Source of the DNA: Streptomyces sp. NBC_01549
GTDB lineage: Bacteria; Actinomycetota; Actinomycetes; Streptomycetales; Streptomycetaceae
Assembly (NCBI RefSeq): GCF_026339955.1
Contig: NZ_JAPEPW010000002.1
Coordinates: 1,426,001-1,490,000 of the forward strand
Direction of reading: 5' to 3'
Length of the DNA: 64,000 bases
Shown: one piece after another, positions 19,143 through 27,374 of the stretch
How the letters are laid out: the number at the start of each line of letters is the position of its first letter
How positions within the stretch are numbered: the stretch's first letter is position 1
The notes under the pieces: generated by a model
The model's database searches: none
What the model was told of the DNA's origin: nothing
What the model saw: the letters and a program-made list of their open reading frames with translations, nothing else
Program-made: the position numbers and the translations under genes

Positions 19143-19365
19143 TCACGGGCCAGGGGTGCCGTCCCGGTCATCCACACCTTGCCCGGCTGGCACAGCATCG
19201 GGCCCGGTCCCGGCCTCCTGGGCGTGGGCCTTCTTAACCCAGCCCCGCAACGACTCCGAACTGATCCCGAGCTCCCGGGCCACCTCGGTCACCGTCCGGC
19301 CCGACGACCGCACGAGCTCGACCGCGTCCCGCTTGTACTCCGCTGAGTAGCGATTCGTGTACGAA
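19143..19365 (-). mobile_element. IS3-family OrfA fragment
   Basis: The minus strand reads NRYSAEYKRDAVELVRSS, GRTVTEVARELGISSESLRG and WVKKAHAQEAGTGPDA before a stop at 19143. This is the N-terminal HTH (HTH_Tnp_1) protein of IS3-family elements. Its start codon is missing: it is joined at about 19365 to a fragment of another transposase. No OrfB or terminal repeat is visible. Confidence 0.8.
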
Positions 19366-19599
19366 GTCCGACAGGCCGTGCAAGCTCTGAAGCACCACCG
19401 CGGCGGCCAGTACCTGCGGCGGCATGGACGGTCGGCCGTTGGACGAGGGATACATATCGGCGAACATCACTGGCGGGAAGAGCACGTCGCGGTGCTCGGC
19501 CAGGAACGCGAACACACTGCCCGGCGGGATCAACTCCCGCCCTGTATACCCACCAGACTGGCCCCGCACTGCAAGATCCGGAGCCAGAAGCCCCAACAT
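19366..19599 (-). mobile_element. IS1182-type transposase N-terminal fragment
   Basis: The ATG at 19599 opens MLGLLAPDLAVRGQSGGYTG, then ELIPPGSVFAFLAEHRDVLF, FADMYPSSNGRPSMPPQVLA and VVLQSLHGLSDF, where it is cut by the IS3 fragment. This is the N-terminal domain of IS1182-like transposases. It differs in sequence from the complete element at 24017-25724, so it is a separate, older insertion. Confidence 0.75.
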
Positions 19600-19899
19600 T
19601 TTCAGTGATCTTCTAGGCAGCCGAGGAACGTGAGCAGCGTGGGCAGTGGCCCTCCGAATGGCCGGGCTGCAGGCCCGGGAATCGCGGTGGTCATGTTCTC
19701 GACTCCTCACCCATGTCACTGGATTGGGGCCGGTCAGCCCTGGCGGACTGGCGGTTCCCGTGGTGTGCTGGTAGTGGCGGGAGGGACCCGTTGGAGACGC
19801 GGGGAAGCGGCCGACAGCCGCGCACCACGCAATCCGGATCCGCGAGAAGTGGATGGCCCTTCCCGTCCTGTCATGCCGTGACCAGGTCGGTGACTCCTC

Positions 19900-20391
19900 A
19901 AGCAGCGGCAATCCGTGCCGGACGATCTCGTCCTCGATTCGCGTGACGAGGATGTCGACGGCGGCGGCGACGGCCACAGAGGGGGGAAAGTCCCGATCCG
20001 AGTGACGTGTCCGCGGTCTCGACGGCGCACGCCACCAGGCAGCCGGGCAGCCGGTTCAGCTCCCCACGCCGCCTCGACGGCTTCACCGAGTCCGCGCGGG
20101 CCGAGTGCCCTGGCCGGGCCGGTCCGCGGGCGCCCAGTGCGAGGCGCTGGATCCGGCCTGCGTGACTCGGCCGGGCGTGCGTCGCATACAGAACCACAGT
20201 CGGCTCCGTGTGGTCTCACAACCTGATCAGCCGCCCTGATCAAGGTCACATTCCGCGAGGCCGGTGCCGGGCGGGAAGGGCCTCTCCAGCGCCCTCTCGC
20301 GCAGGCGGCCCAGCACCGCCCTGCCAACACCTTGGTCGTGCCGGGACAGGTTACCGACGGCGACGAACGCGATACGCGTGGAGACGCTCAT
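19900..20391 (-). pseudogene. Hydrogenase maturation protease (HycI/HyaD type), frameshifted
   Basis: ATG at 20391 opens MSVSTRIAFVAVGNLSRHDQ then GVGRAVLGRLRERALERPFP and LAECDLDQG. After shifts it reads HTELTVVLYATHARPSHAGR, LPGCLVACAVETADTSLGSG, and AVDILVTRIEDEIVRHGLP. The first Asp/Glu metal ligand of the family (normally GND or GNxxRxDD) is altered to GNLSRHDQ. These endopeptidases remove the C-terminal tail of NiFe hydrogenase large subunits. No hydrogenase gene lies in the window. At least three frameshifts. Confidence 0.75.
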
Positions 20392-20452
20392 GGTGTCTCT
20401 CCCCCCACAGCGGGTGTTTCCAGCGGGCGGGTCGGCGGACACCGGGTTCCAT

Positions 20453-20466
20453 GGGCCGAAGGGCCC
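20453..20466. promoter_or_regulatory. DosR/OsdR-like palindrome
   Basis: GGGCC-GAAG-GGCCC between the divergent hydrogenase-protease remnant (62 bp from its ATG) and the cyclic-nucleotide-domain gene (92 bp). Both half-sites are perfect. Confidence 0.5.
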
Positions 20467-20557
20467 TGGTCGGATCCGAGCGGCCCGTGGCGGCGGGGCA
20501 CGGACGCGCCCACGCTGGAAGCAGGAACCATCAGGAACCATGAAGGGAGCCGGTGCG

Positions 20558-21016
20558 ATGACCTCCGCGACCACCATGGCCACGGCCTTGCCTGCCGAGT
20601 ACCGCGAACGGCTGATGCGTCTTGCCCGCGAGGTCTCCTTCGAGGCCGGGGCCCGCCTGTTCGAGGAGGGCCGGCGCGCCGATCGCTTCTGGATCGTCCG
20701 TACCGGGACCGTCGCGCTGGACCTGTACGTGCCCGGCTGCCGTCCCGCCGTCATCGAGTCGCTCGGTCACGGCGAACTGGTTGGCTGGTCCTGGCATTTC
20801 CCGCCATACCTCTGGCAGTTGGGCGCCGAGGCGATGAGCCCGGTGCGGGCCTGGGAGTTCGACGCCGAGGCGGTCCGGGCGATGTGCGCCGAGGACGCCG
20901 AGTTCGGCCGGGCGATCGCGGTCTGGGTCGGCCGTGTGGTCGCCCAGCGGCTGCACGCCTCCCGGGTCCGGCTGCTCGACCTTTACGCCCCCTACGGCAG
21001 CGGTGGCCTGACGTGA
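20558..21016 (+). CDS. Cyclic-nucleotide-binding-domain protein without DNA-binding domain
   Basis: A 152-residue product is almost entirely a cNMP-binding beta-roll: LMRLAREVSFEAGARLFEEG, RADRFWIVRTGTVALDLYVP, VIESLGHGELVGWSWHFP, then a long helix FGRAIAVWVGRVVAQRL and a short tail. The Crp/Fnr HTH is absent, so it is a stand-alone sensor domain. The phosphate-binding Arg-Ser/Ala pair of true cAMP binders is not evident, so the ligand is open. ATG at 20558 has AGGGAGC. The CBS-BON gene follows after 23 bp and is probably co-transcribed. Confidence 0.85.
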   Translation: MTSATTMATALPAEYRERLMRLAREVSFEAGARLFEEGRRADRFWIVRTGTVALDLYVPGCRPAVIESLGHGELVGWSWHFPPYLWQLGAEAMSPVRAWEFDAEAVRAMCAEDAEFGRAIAVWVGRVVAQRLHASRVRLLDLYAPYGSGGLT

Positions 21017-21039
21017 CCGCCCGGCTTCAGGAGGACAGC

Positions 21040-21690
21040 ATGCACAGTAGCCCGCATCGAGTGAGTGACGTGATGACGGGTGCCGTCGTCGCGGTGGGCC
21101 GCGAGGCTCTGTTCAAGGACATCGTCGAGCGCATGGAGCAGTGGAAGGTCAGTGCCCTTCCCGTGCTGGAGGGCGACGGCCGGGTGATCGGGGTGGTGTC
21201 GGAGGCCGATCTGCTGCCCAAGGAGGAGTTCCGGGACAGCAATCCGGACCGGTTCACCCAGCTGCGCCGGCTGCCCGACCTGGCCAAGGCCGGGGCGATG
21301 AACGCGGAGGAGCTCATGAGCACCCCGGCCGTCACCGTCCACGCCGACGCGACGCTCGCCGAAGCAGCCCGCATCATGGCCCTGCGCCGCGTCAAGCGAC
21401 TGCCCGTGGTGAACGCCGAGGGTCTGCTTGAGGGCGTCGTCAGCCGCGGGGACCTGCTCAAGGTGTTCCTGCGCCGGGACAATGATCTTGCCAACGAGAT
21501 CCGCCGCGACGTGGTCGACCTCCTCTTCCCGGCCCCGGTCGAGCCCGTGCACATCACGGTCACCGAAGGCGTCGCGACGCTGACCGGACGAGTGCCGGAC
21601 GCCACCCGGATTCCTCTCGCCGTCCGCCTCGTGCGGGGCGTCGAGGGCGTGGTGGGCGTGGACTGCCGACTCACCGCGGCCAATGAGTAG
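21040..21690 (+). CDS. CBS-CBS-BON protein
   Basis: A 216-residue protein: MHSSPHRVSDVMTGAVVAVG starts CBS 1 (about 8-65, VLEGDGRVIGVVSEADLLPK); CBS 2 spans about 85-140 (LMSTPAVTVHADATLAEAAR, VKRLPVVNAEGLLEGVVSRG); BON spans about 150-212 (VHITVTEGVATLTGRVPDA). The ATG at 21040 has CAGGAGG. Immediately downstream of the cNMP-domain gene, so the two may form one sensor operon under the palindrome at 20453. Similar in type to the genes at 27461, 22434 and 43102. Intact. Confidence 0.93.
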   Translation: MHSSPHRVSDVMTGAVVAVGREALFKDIVERMEQWKVSALPVLEGDGRVIGVVSEADLLPKEEFRDSNPDRFTQLRRLPDLAKAGAMNAEELMSTPAVTVHADATLAEAARIMALRRVKRLPVVNAEGLLEGVVSRGDLLKVFLRRDNDLANEIRRDVVDLLFPAPVEPVHITVTEGVATLTGRVPDATRIPLAVRLVRGVEGVVGVDCRLTAANE

Positions 21691-21795
21691 TGGCCCTCGC
21701 CCTCGCCATGAGAACAACTGGCCGAGCTCCTGCGAGCGTTGACAGACAGCATGCCGTGTGGAAGAGCCCGCTGTTCAGCGTCTGCCTACCCCCAC

Positions 21796-22398
21796 TCAAG
21801 CGCTCAGGTTCCCCCACCGAGGTCCGACCTGCTTCCATTCCTGGTCCCATTCGGCCATGCGCCGCCGGATGAGCCGGCTGCGAACCACCCGTCCAACGGT
21901 CCAGACCGCGGCGCCCGCCGAGGGGGCCACGAGGGCTCCGGTCAGGGCCGCCTGCAGGGTTGCCGCTGCACCCGTGACGGGTGCGGACACCACGCGACCC
22001 GTATGGTCCGTCCACACGGTGATCCGGGTGCCGGCCGGAGCACCAGGGAGCACCTTCGCCCGGTCTGTGTGCACGGTTCCGTCCGCTGTCGTCCAGCGCA
22101 CGACCGCCCATACCCGGCCGTCGTCCTGTCCGCTCCCGCCGAGCGGCGTCCTCGCCGCGTCGTCGGTGAGGACGGCGGACACGGCGTGGACCTGAGCCTG
22201 CCGCGCGGCGAACGCCGAGTCCGTCGCCTGGGCCGCGGCCGCGCCCGCCAGGGTCCCGCCGGAAAGGGCACAGATCCAGGTGGCGAGCACGATCCACGCT
22301 TCGACGACATCGCTGTGCCGTCGGAGCGGGTTGCGCCGCCAGCGCCACAGCCGTACGGGTTTCACCGTCGTGGGAGTCGTGGGAGGTGTCTGCGTCAT
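21796..22398 (-). CDS. Rv1733c-type two-TM membrane protein
   Basis: A 200-residue protein with a proline/threonine-rich start, RLWRWRRNPLRRHSDVVE, a first membrane segment (AWIVLATWICALSGGTLAGA, about 32-55), an outside loop of about 90 residues (ADGTVHTDRAKVLPGAPAGT, ITVWTDHTGRV), a second segment (about 145-170), and RMAEWDQEWKQVGPRWG at the end. This is the layout of the M. tuberculosis DosR-regulated protein Rv1733c. Function unknown. It lies 35 bp downstream of the CBS-BON gene at 22434-23138 on the same strand, probably one operon. A second member is at 39922-40527. Confidence 0.85.
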   Translation of the reverse strand: MTQTPPTTPTTVKPVRLWRWRRNPLRRHSDVVEAWIVLATWICALSGGTLAGAAAAQATDSAFAARQAQVHAVSAVLTDDAARTPLGGSGQDDGRVWAVVRWTTADGTVHTDRAKVLPGAPAGTRITVWTDHTGRVVSAPVTGAAATLQAALTGALVAPSAGAAVWTVGRVVRSRLIRRRMAEWDQEWKQVGPRWGNLSA

Positions 22399-22433
22399 GG
22401 TCGGCGCCTCCTCTCGCCGGACGCCGGCCGCCG

Positions 22434-23138
22434 TCAGGTGGAGGCCGACGTCCGGCGTGTGTCCGGCAGGTCAGGGTCGAGGTCCGGATGGCGCGCCGGG
22501 CCGGTCAGCGCGCACTGCACGTCCACCACGCCCTCCACGGCCCGCACCAGCAGGGCGGCGAGCGGGACGAGCGCGGTGTCGTGCACCAGGCCCGAGAGCG
22601 TCACGACACCGTCGCGCACCTCGATCCGGAGCGCTTCGGCGTGTGTACCGAAGAGCGGTTCGACGACCTCGCGCCGGACCTCCTCGGCGATGTCCTCGTC
22701 ATCCCGCAGGAACACCTTCAGCAGGTCGGAGCGGCTGACGATCCCCTTGAGCGCCCCATCGTGCCCGACGACCGGCAGCCGCTTGACCCCGTGGCGTGCC
22801 ATGACGCGCGCGGCGCGGGCGAGGGTGGCGTCAGGTGTCACGGTGACGGCTGGGGCGGTCATCAGCTCGCCGGCTGTCACCGCGCCGGCCTTGTACACGT
22901 CGGCGGGATGCTGTAGCTGGCCATACCGGTCGAGATCGCTTCGCCGGTACTCCTCCTTAAGCAGCATGTCGGCCTCGGAGACGACACCGACGACGCGTCC
23001 GGCGTCATCCAGCACCGGGAGGGCGCTGACCCGCCACTCCCCCATGGTCTTCACGATGTCCTTGAAGGTCGCTCCCGTGCGCAGGGCAACGACCCGGTGG
23101 GTCATCACGTCGTCCACCACAGTCGCAGTGCCGTCCAT
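22434..23138 (-). CDS. CBS-CBS-BON protein
   Basis: A 234-residue protein starting MDGTATVVDDVMTHRVVALR. CBS 1 about 8-65 (VSALPVLDDAGRVVGVVSEA), CBS 2 about 85-140 (LMTAPAVTVTPDATLARAAR, VKRLPVVGHDGALKGIVSRS), BON about 150-210 (LRIEVRDGVVTLSGLVHDT). The ATG at 23138 was preferred to an in-frame ATG 12 bp upstream because that upstream ATG is part of the ATGGAGGAC ribosome site. The palindrome at 23211-23224 is 73 bp upstream. First gene of an operon with the Rv1733c-type gene. Intact. Confidence 0.92.
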   Translation of the reverse strand: MDGTATVVDDVMTHRVVALRTGATFKDIVKTMGEWRVSALPVLDDAGRVVGVVSEADMLLKEEYRRSDLDRYGQLQHPADVYKAGAVTAGELMTAPAVTVTPDATLARAARVMARHGVKRLPVVGHDGALKGIVSRSDLLKVFLRDDEDIAEEVRREVVEPLFGTHAEALRIEVRDGVVTLSGLVHDTALVPLAALLVRAVEGVVDVQCALTGPARHPDLDPDLPDTRRTSAST

Positions 23139-23189
23139 GGCGTCCTCCATTGGTTTCGGATGCCGTCCCACGACACCTTCAGCCTGAGG

Positions 23190-23790
23190 CAACGGACACG
23201 TTCACGGCATGGGCCGAGTGGCCCGTCTCCCCGGTCCCTGTCACGGGGCCGACCGGGGTTACGGCGCGGCGGGTGACGCTGCGTGCGAGGGGTGTCCGCG
23301 CGGTTCCGGAAGGCGAGTCCTCCTCGACGGGCAGCGGAACCCACCAGGCCGGAAGTGTGCCGCCCCCCTCGGGGCTGCTCACCTCGAACCGGCCGCCCAG
23401 CTGCTCCGCTCGCTCGGCCATGTTGCGCAGTCCACTGCGGCGTCCGCCGGGCGTGATTCCCACACCGTCGTCCCAGACCGTCAAAGACGCCTCGTGGCCG
23501 TCAGCCGTCAGGACCACTTGGGCCCGGTCGGCGTGGGCGTGCCGTGCGATGTTGGTGAGGGCCTCGGAGAGCACGGCCACGACGTGGTCGGCGATCTCAC
23601 GTGGCACATTGGTGTCGACGAGGCCTTCCATGCGCACGCTGGGAGTGAAACCCAGCGTCGTGCTCGCCTCTCCCACCGCGCGGACGACGCGGGCCCGCAG
23701 CCCGCTGTGAGTATCGCGCTGCTCGTGGTGGAGGAGCAGCACCGCACGGGCGAAGCGCAGTTCGTTGTTCCGCCGGCTGCCGGCACCCTT
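23190..23790 (-). pseudogene. DosS/DevS-like sensor histidine kinase, C-terminal remnant
   Basis: The minus-strand frame reads LGFTPSVRMEGLVDTNVPRE, then the HATPase N-box region VLSEALTNIARHAHADRAQV, the G1 box VWDDGVGITPGGRRSGLRN, MAERAEQLGGRFEV and GGGTLPAWWVPLP. This is the ATP-binding end of a NarL/DosS-class kinase. The GAF sensor domains and the HisKA_3 phosphoacceptor helix (H box) are missing; only HEQRDTHSGLRARVVRAVG remains before it. It cannot autophosphorylate. No response regulator is beside it. The remnant is the only trace of a regulator of the cluster in this window. Confidence 0.75.
23211..23224. promoter_or_regulatory. DosR/OsdR-like palindrome
   Basis: GGGCC-GAGT-GGCCC, 73 bp upstream of the CBS-BON gene at 22434-23138. 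Both half-sites perfect. It lies within the 3' end of the kinase remnant region. Confidence 0.5.
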
Positions 23791-23843
23791 GATCGTCGTG
23801 GCCGAGCGCTGCCGTAGTGGGTTTTCCCGCTCGGAGTGCCGGG

Positions 23844-24012
23844 TCAGCCGTGCGCCACGACGGCGACAGGGGCGGTGATGTGGTGCAGAGCCGCGTGCGT
23901 GACGTGGCCGATATGAGCACCGAGGGGGCTGGTGCGGATACGCCGGCCGACGACAGCCAGTGATGCGTCGTGTGAGGCGCTGACGAGAACCTGTCCGGCG
24001 CTGCCGCACCGG
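23844..24012 (-). pseudogene. 3' part of the IS-interrupted USP gene
   Basis: This piece reads SAGQVLVSASHDASLAVVGR, TSPLGAHIGHVTHAALHHIT and APVAVVAHG before the stop. It is the end of the second USP domain of the gene whose 5' part lies at 25729-26461. Removing the IS and one copy of the CTAG duplication restores a single open frame through VEVIEASRCGSAGQVLVS without any other change. Confidence 0.9.
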
Positions 24013-24016
24013 CTAG
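24013..24016. repeat. Target-site duplication CTAG, left copy
   Basis: The palindromic tetranucleotide CTAG directly flanks the left inverted repeat of the IS1182-type element; the right copy is at 25725-25728. Confidence 0.85.
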
Positions 24017-25724
24017 GAGCGTGTCTCAGTAACGGACACCCCGCTTGCGGTTCGTGATGATTCATGCGGGATGATCTCGGTATGCGTGATCGGGATGGTC
24101 TGTTCGAGATCGAGCCGGGTGAGAAGGAGCAGCCGCAGGGTCGTCCGGCGGCGGTGGACAAGACGTTCCGGGCGTTCGACCCGCACCAGGTCCTGCTGCT
24201 GCCGCCGTCGCTGGACGACTGGCTGCCCGAGGATCACCTGGCCCGGTTCGTTGCCGACCTGGTCGACGAGGTGCTCGACCTGTCGCCGATCCTGGCGGAC
24301 TACACCGAAAAGCGCGGCTACCCGCCCTACGATCCGCGGCTGATGGTGCGGCTGCTGATCTACGGCTACACCACCGGGGTGCGCTCCTCGCGGGCGATCA
24401 CGCGTAAGTGTGTCGATGACGTCGCGTTCCGGTTCCTGGCCGCCGACCAGGCTCCGGACTTCCGCTCGATCGCCCGGTTCCGCCGCCGCCACCTGGACGC
24501 GCTCGCCGGCCTGTTCCTGCAGTCGCTGCACCTGGCGCGGAAGCTGGACATGGTCAAGATGGGCCGCGTCGCGCTGGACGGCACCAAGCTGGAGGCCAGC
24601 GCATCCAAGCACAAGGCGATGAGCTACGGCCGCCTGATCGGCAAGGAAGAGCAGATCGAAGCCGAGATCGCCGCCCTGGAGGCCACGGCCCGGTCCCTGC
24701 TGGACGACGCCGAAGCAGTCGATACCGCCGAAGATGCCCGGTTCGGCGTGGACGGCAAAGAGGCCGACCTGCCCGCCGAGCTGGACCGGCGCGAGAAGCG
24801 CCTGGCCAGGCTGCAGGCCGCCCGCGCGCAGATCGAGACCGAGGCCGCCGACAAGGCCCGCGCTCACGCCGAAGACAAGGAACGCCGCCGTCAGGAACGC
24901 GCCGGGACCAGCGACGAGCGGGCCGTCACCGACGCGGGCGAGCAGGCAGCAGCCAAGGCCCGGCCCAAGCCCAAGGCCCAGGCCAACTTCACCGACCCCG
25001 ACTCGCGGATCATGAAGAACAGCGACGGCGCCTACATCCAGGCCTACAACGCCCAGGCCGTCGTCGATGAAGAGCACCAGGTCATCACGGCCGCCGACAT
25101 CACCACCAACGCCTCGGACGCGCTGAACTACACCCCGATGCTCGACCAGTCCGCGCAGAACACCGGCGTCCACCCGGGGCAGGCCCTCGTCGATGCCGGC
25201 TACTGCTCCGAGACCAACCTGCAGGCCTCCAAAGAGCGCCAACTCGCCTGCGGCACCGATACGTTCATGGCCACCGGCCGACTCGGCCACGACGAACAGG
25301 TCCCGCCCGCACCCCGCGGACGCATCCCCGCCAGCGCCACCCTCAAGGAGCGCATGGCCCGCACACTGCGGACGAAGCCCGGCAAGGCCGCCTACAGCCG
25401 CCGCAAAGCGATCGTCGAACCCGTCTTCGGCCAGATCATGACCTGCCAGAACGGCCGCCAACTCCTCCTCCGCGGCGAGGACGGAGCCCGCGGCGAGTGG
25501 CGACTGCTGGCCGCCTGCCACAACCTCCGCAAGATCTTCCGACACGCCGGAACCGCAGGACTCGCCGTCCTGGCCGGCTGACCATCCGGCCACACCGGCC
25601 TCAGCGGGCCGAAATCCCCCTCCGACCGACCCGCTCATCGGCCCCACAGGCGCTGACCGAGCGACCACGACCGATCCCGCCCATCACGACCTCCCGGCCA
25701 GTTGCCCGTTACTCAGACACGCTC
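24017..25724 (+). mobile_element. Complete IS1182-type insertion sequence, 1708 bp
   Basis: The ends are imperfect inverted repeats: left GAGCGTGTCTCAGTAACGG (24017-24035), right, read inward, GAGCGTGTCTGAGTAACGG (25706-25724), 18 of 19 matching. They are flanked by CTAG on both sides. One transposase gene fills the element. The insertion interrupts a two-domain USP gene in a way that is exactly reversible, so it is recent and the element may still be active. Confidence 0.92.
24064..25581 (+). CDS. IS1182-family transposase
   Basis: A 505-residue DDE transposase. The N-terminal domain (about 30-140) reads LPPSLDDWLPEDHLARFVAD and SRAITRKCVDDVAFRFLAAD. Catalytic acids are recognisable in VALDGTKLEASASKHK (D1), LVDAGYCSETNLQ (D2) and KAIVEPVFGQIMTCQNG (E). 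A long charged coiled-coil insertion (about 195-310) separates D1 and D2, as usual for this family. It is full length and uninterrupted. The start could be the ATG at 24064 or the ATG a few codons in; both are in frame. Confidence 0.93.
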   Translation: MRDDLGMRDRDGLFEIEPGEKEQPQGRPAAVDKTFRAFDPHQVLLLPPSLDDWLPEDHLARFVADLVDEVLDLSPILADYTEKRGYPPYDPRLMVRLLIYGYTTGVRSSRAITRKCVDDVAFRFLAADQAPDFRSIARFRRRHLDALAGLFLQSLHLARKLDMVKMGRVALDGTKLEASASKHKAMSYGRLIGKEEQIEAEIAALEATARSLLDDAEAVDTAEDARFGVDGKEADLPAELDRREKRLARLQAARAQIETEAADKARAHAEDKERRRQERAGTSDERAVTDAGEQAAAKARPKPKAQANFTDPDSRIMKNSDGAYIQAYNAQAVVDEEHQVITAADITTNASDALNYTPMLDQSAQNTGVHPGQALVDAGYCSETNLQASKERQLACGTDTFMATGRLGHDEQVPPAPRGRIPASATLKERMARTLRTKPGKAAYSRRKAIVEPVFGQIMTCQNGRQLLLRGEDGARGEWRLLAACHNLRKIFRHAGTAGLAVLAG

Positions 25725-25728
25725 CTAG
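25725..25728. repeat. Target-site duplication CTAG, right copy
   Basis: Right flank of the IS1182-type element, identical to 24013-24016. Confidence 0.85.
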
Positions 25729-26461
25729 CCTCGATCACTTCGACACCCGGGAACTTCTGCCGCCAGGGACGCAGAACCTCGGTCAGGGCAGCGGCCTGCT
25801 GACGCTCGAGAGAGTCGTAGAGTTCGGCGTCGCCGGAGAACCGGTAGAAGGAGGTGGGCGGCTCGGGCCAGGCGTGCACGACACGCAGGGACGCTTCCCG
25901 GCGCGCGGCGGCGTCGAAGGCGAACTCCAGCAGGGTGTCGTCCGGAGCATCGGTGTCGAGGCCGAGCACCACGGGTCGGAAGGGTGCCGAAGCGGAGGGC
26001 ACACCTGTCGGGTCCATCTTGCGCTCGTCCGCGGCCTGCTCCTCCGCCCGCACGAGTACCACCGGCCGCTCGGCGCGGGCGACGACGGACAGACTCACCG
26101 AGCCGAACATGAACCCGCCGATCCCACCGAAGCCCCGCGAGCCCAGCGCCAACAGCTCTGCGAAGCCCGCCGCCTCGCACAGGATGTCGACCACGGTCCC
26201 CCCTGTGAGCTGCTCGCTGATCACCTCGAGACCGGGGTGGCCCAAGCGCAGACCCTCGGCGGACTCGCACGTCATCTGCTCGATCCAGTGCTGGTCGGTA
26301 TCGGAACCGTGCAGAAGGTGAGCCGTGTACTCGGGCACCGGCTCCCAGACGTGGACGATCTTCAGCGGCAGGGCGCGCAGCAGGGCTTCACGCGCCGCCC
26401 ATTCGGCGGCAGCCCGGCTCTCGGGCGATCCGTCGAGGCCTACGGTGACGGTTCGGGACAT
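25729..26461 (-). pseudogene. 5' part of a tandem USP gene interrupted by the IS
   Basis: ATG at 26461 opens MSRTVTVGLDGSPESRAAAE. The first USP domain is complete (LGSRGFGGIGGFMFGSVSLS, VVARAERPVVLVRAEE), and the second begins PVVLGLDTDAPDDTLLEFAF and runs to WRQKFPGVEVIEA, where the IS enters. In the interrupted state translation adds RSVSE and stops inside the IS. It would make a protein with one and two thirds USP domains, lacking the second nucleotide-binding loop. A regulator-like palindrome lies 64 bp upstream. Confidence 0.92.
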
Positions 26462-26524
26462 GGTCTCCACCTCACGGGTGAGGGTTCGATTCCAGCATGA
26501 TGACGCGGTCGTGTCTGAGGTCAG

Positions 26525-26538
26525 GGGCCACACGTCCC
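26525..26538. promoter_or_regulatory. DosR/OsdR-like palindrome
   Basis: GGGCC-ACAC-GTCCC (minus strand GGGAC-GTGT-GGCCC), 64 bp upstream of the IS-interrupted USP gene. Confidence 0.5.
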
Positions 26539-26662
26539 TGAGCGGGGCCAACCGGTCCACAGGAACGGCGGTGGCCCGGGGTGCACGGGGCCGCGGTGTC
26601 CCTCACCCGCTGGTCGTACCGCAGGTACTAGGCGTGCCGGATATCGGAGGCCTGTCTCCGTG

Positions 26663-26676
26663 AGACCGAACGGCCC
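26663..26676. promoter_or_regulatory. DosR/OsdR-like palindrome
   Basis: AGACC-GAAC-GGCCC, 106 bp upstream of the SulP remnant. Identical to the site at 3603-3616. Confidence 0.5.
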
Positions 26677-26781
26677 TGCCGTGCCGGTCGGTGGGCGGGC
26701 AGTGCGGGTGCGGGGGATGTGAGCGGCTTGCGGGGCCTGTACGACGGTGGATCCTGAGAGCGGACGGCGGATGACGAGCTC

Positions 26782-27325
26782 ATGGCCCAAGGCTCGGGCA
26801 AGCAGATGTCAGGGAGGTCGTTCCTCATGCCCGGGCTCGGCGCCCTGTTCGTCCCACGGGAGTGGCTCCGGGGCGACCTGGTCGCGGGTGTGACGGTGGC
26901 CGCGTACCTCGTGCCGCAGGTCATGGCATACGCGGGTGTGGCCGGTCTGCCGCCGGTCACCGGACTCTGGTCGATCCTTCCGGCGCTCGCCCTGCTCGTG
27001 TACCGCTAGGACTCGCCCCTGTTCTTCGCCAACGCGGAGGACTTCCGGCGCCGGGCACTGGCCGCGGTCGACGAACAGACGGAGCCGGTTCGCTGGTGCG
27101 TTCTGAATACCGAGGCCAACGTGGAGGTCGACATCACCGCCCTGGACGCCGTGGACGACCTGCGCCGGGAGCTCACGTCCCGCGGCATCCTTTTCGCCCT
27201 GGCTCGGGTCAAGCAGGACTTGCTGGAAGACCTGCGGGCCTACGGCCTCGCGGCTCCGTCGGCGCCGACCGCATCTTCCCGACGCTGCCCACCGTGGTGG
27301 CCGCGTACCGGGCCTGGTGCTGCGA
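26782..27325 (+). pseudogene. SulP anion transporter with a large internal deletion
   Basis: ATG at 26782 opens MAQGSGKQMSGRSFLMPGLG, then LRGDLVAGVTVAAYLVPQVM and GLPPVTGLWSILPALALLVY, the conserved first membrane part of SulP permeases. It is then joined, through an in-frame TAG at 27007-27009, to DSPLFFANAEDFRRRALAAV, VLNTEANVEVDITALDAVDD and SRGILFALARVKQDL, the C-terminal STAS domain. After another shift it ends VGADRIFPTLPTVVAAYRAW. Roughly 350 residues (most membrane helices) are missing. Intact SulP proteins carry sulfate, bicarbonate or other anions. Confidence 0.85.
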
Positions 27326-27354
27326 CCGGTGAATTCTCGTGCCGGGCCGACGGG

Positions 27355-27368
27355 AGGCCCAACGGCCC
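27355..27368. promoter_or_regulatory. DosR/OsdR-like palindrome, distal copy
   Basis: AGGCC-CAAC-GGCCC, 93 bp upstream of the CBS-BON gene at 27461 and 6 bp from a second, better copy. Confidence 0.4.
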
Positions 27369-27374
27369 GTCCGA

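Noticed and set aside
24013..25668. A 551-codon open frame on the minus strand, glycine- and leucine-rich
   Set aside because: It is antisense to the IS1182-type transposase, whose catalytic motifs are clear. The frame is a high-GC shadow.
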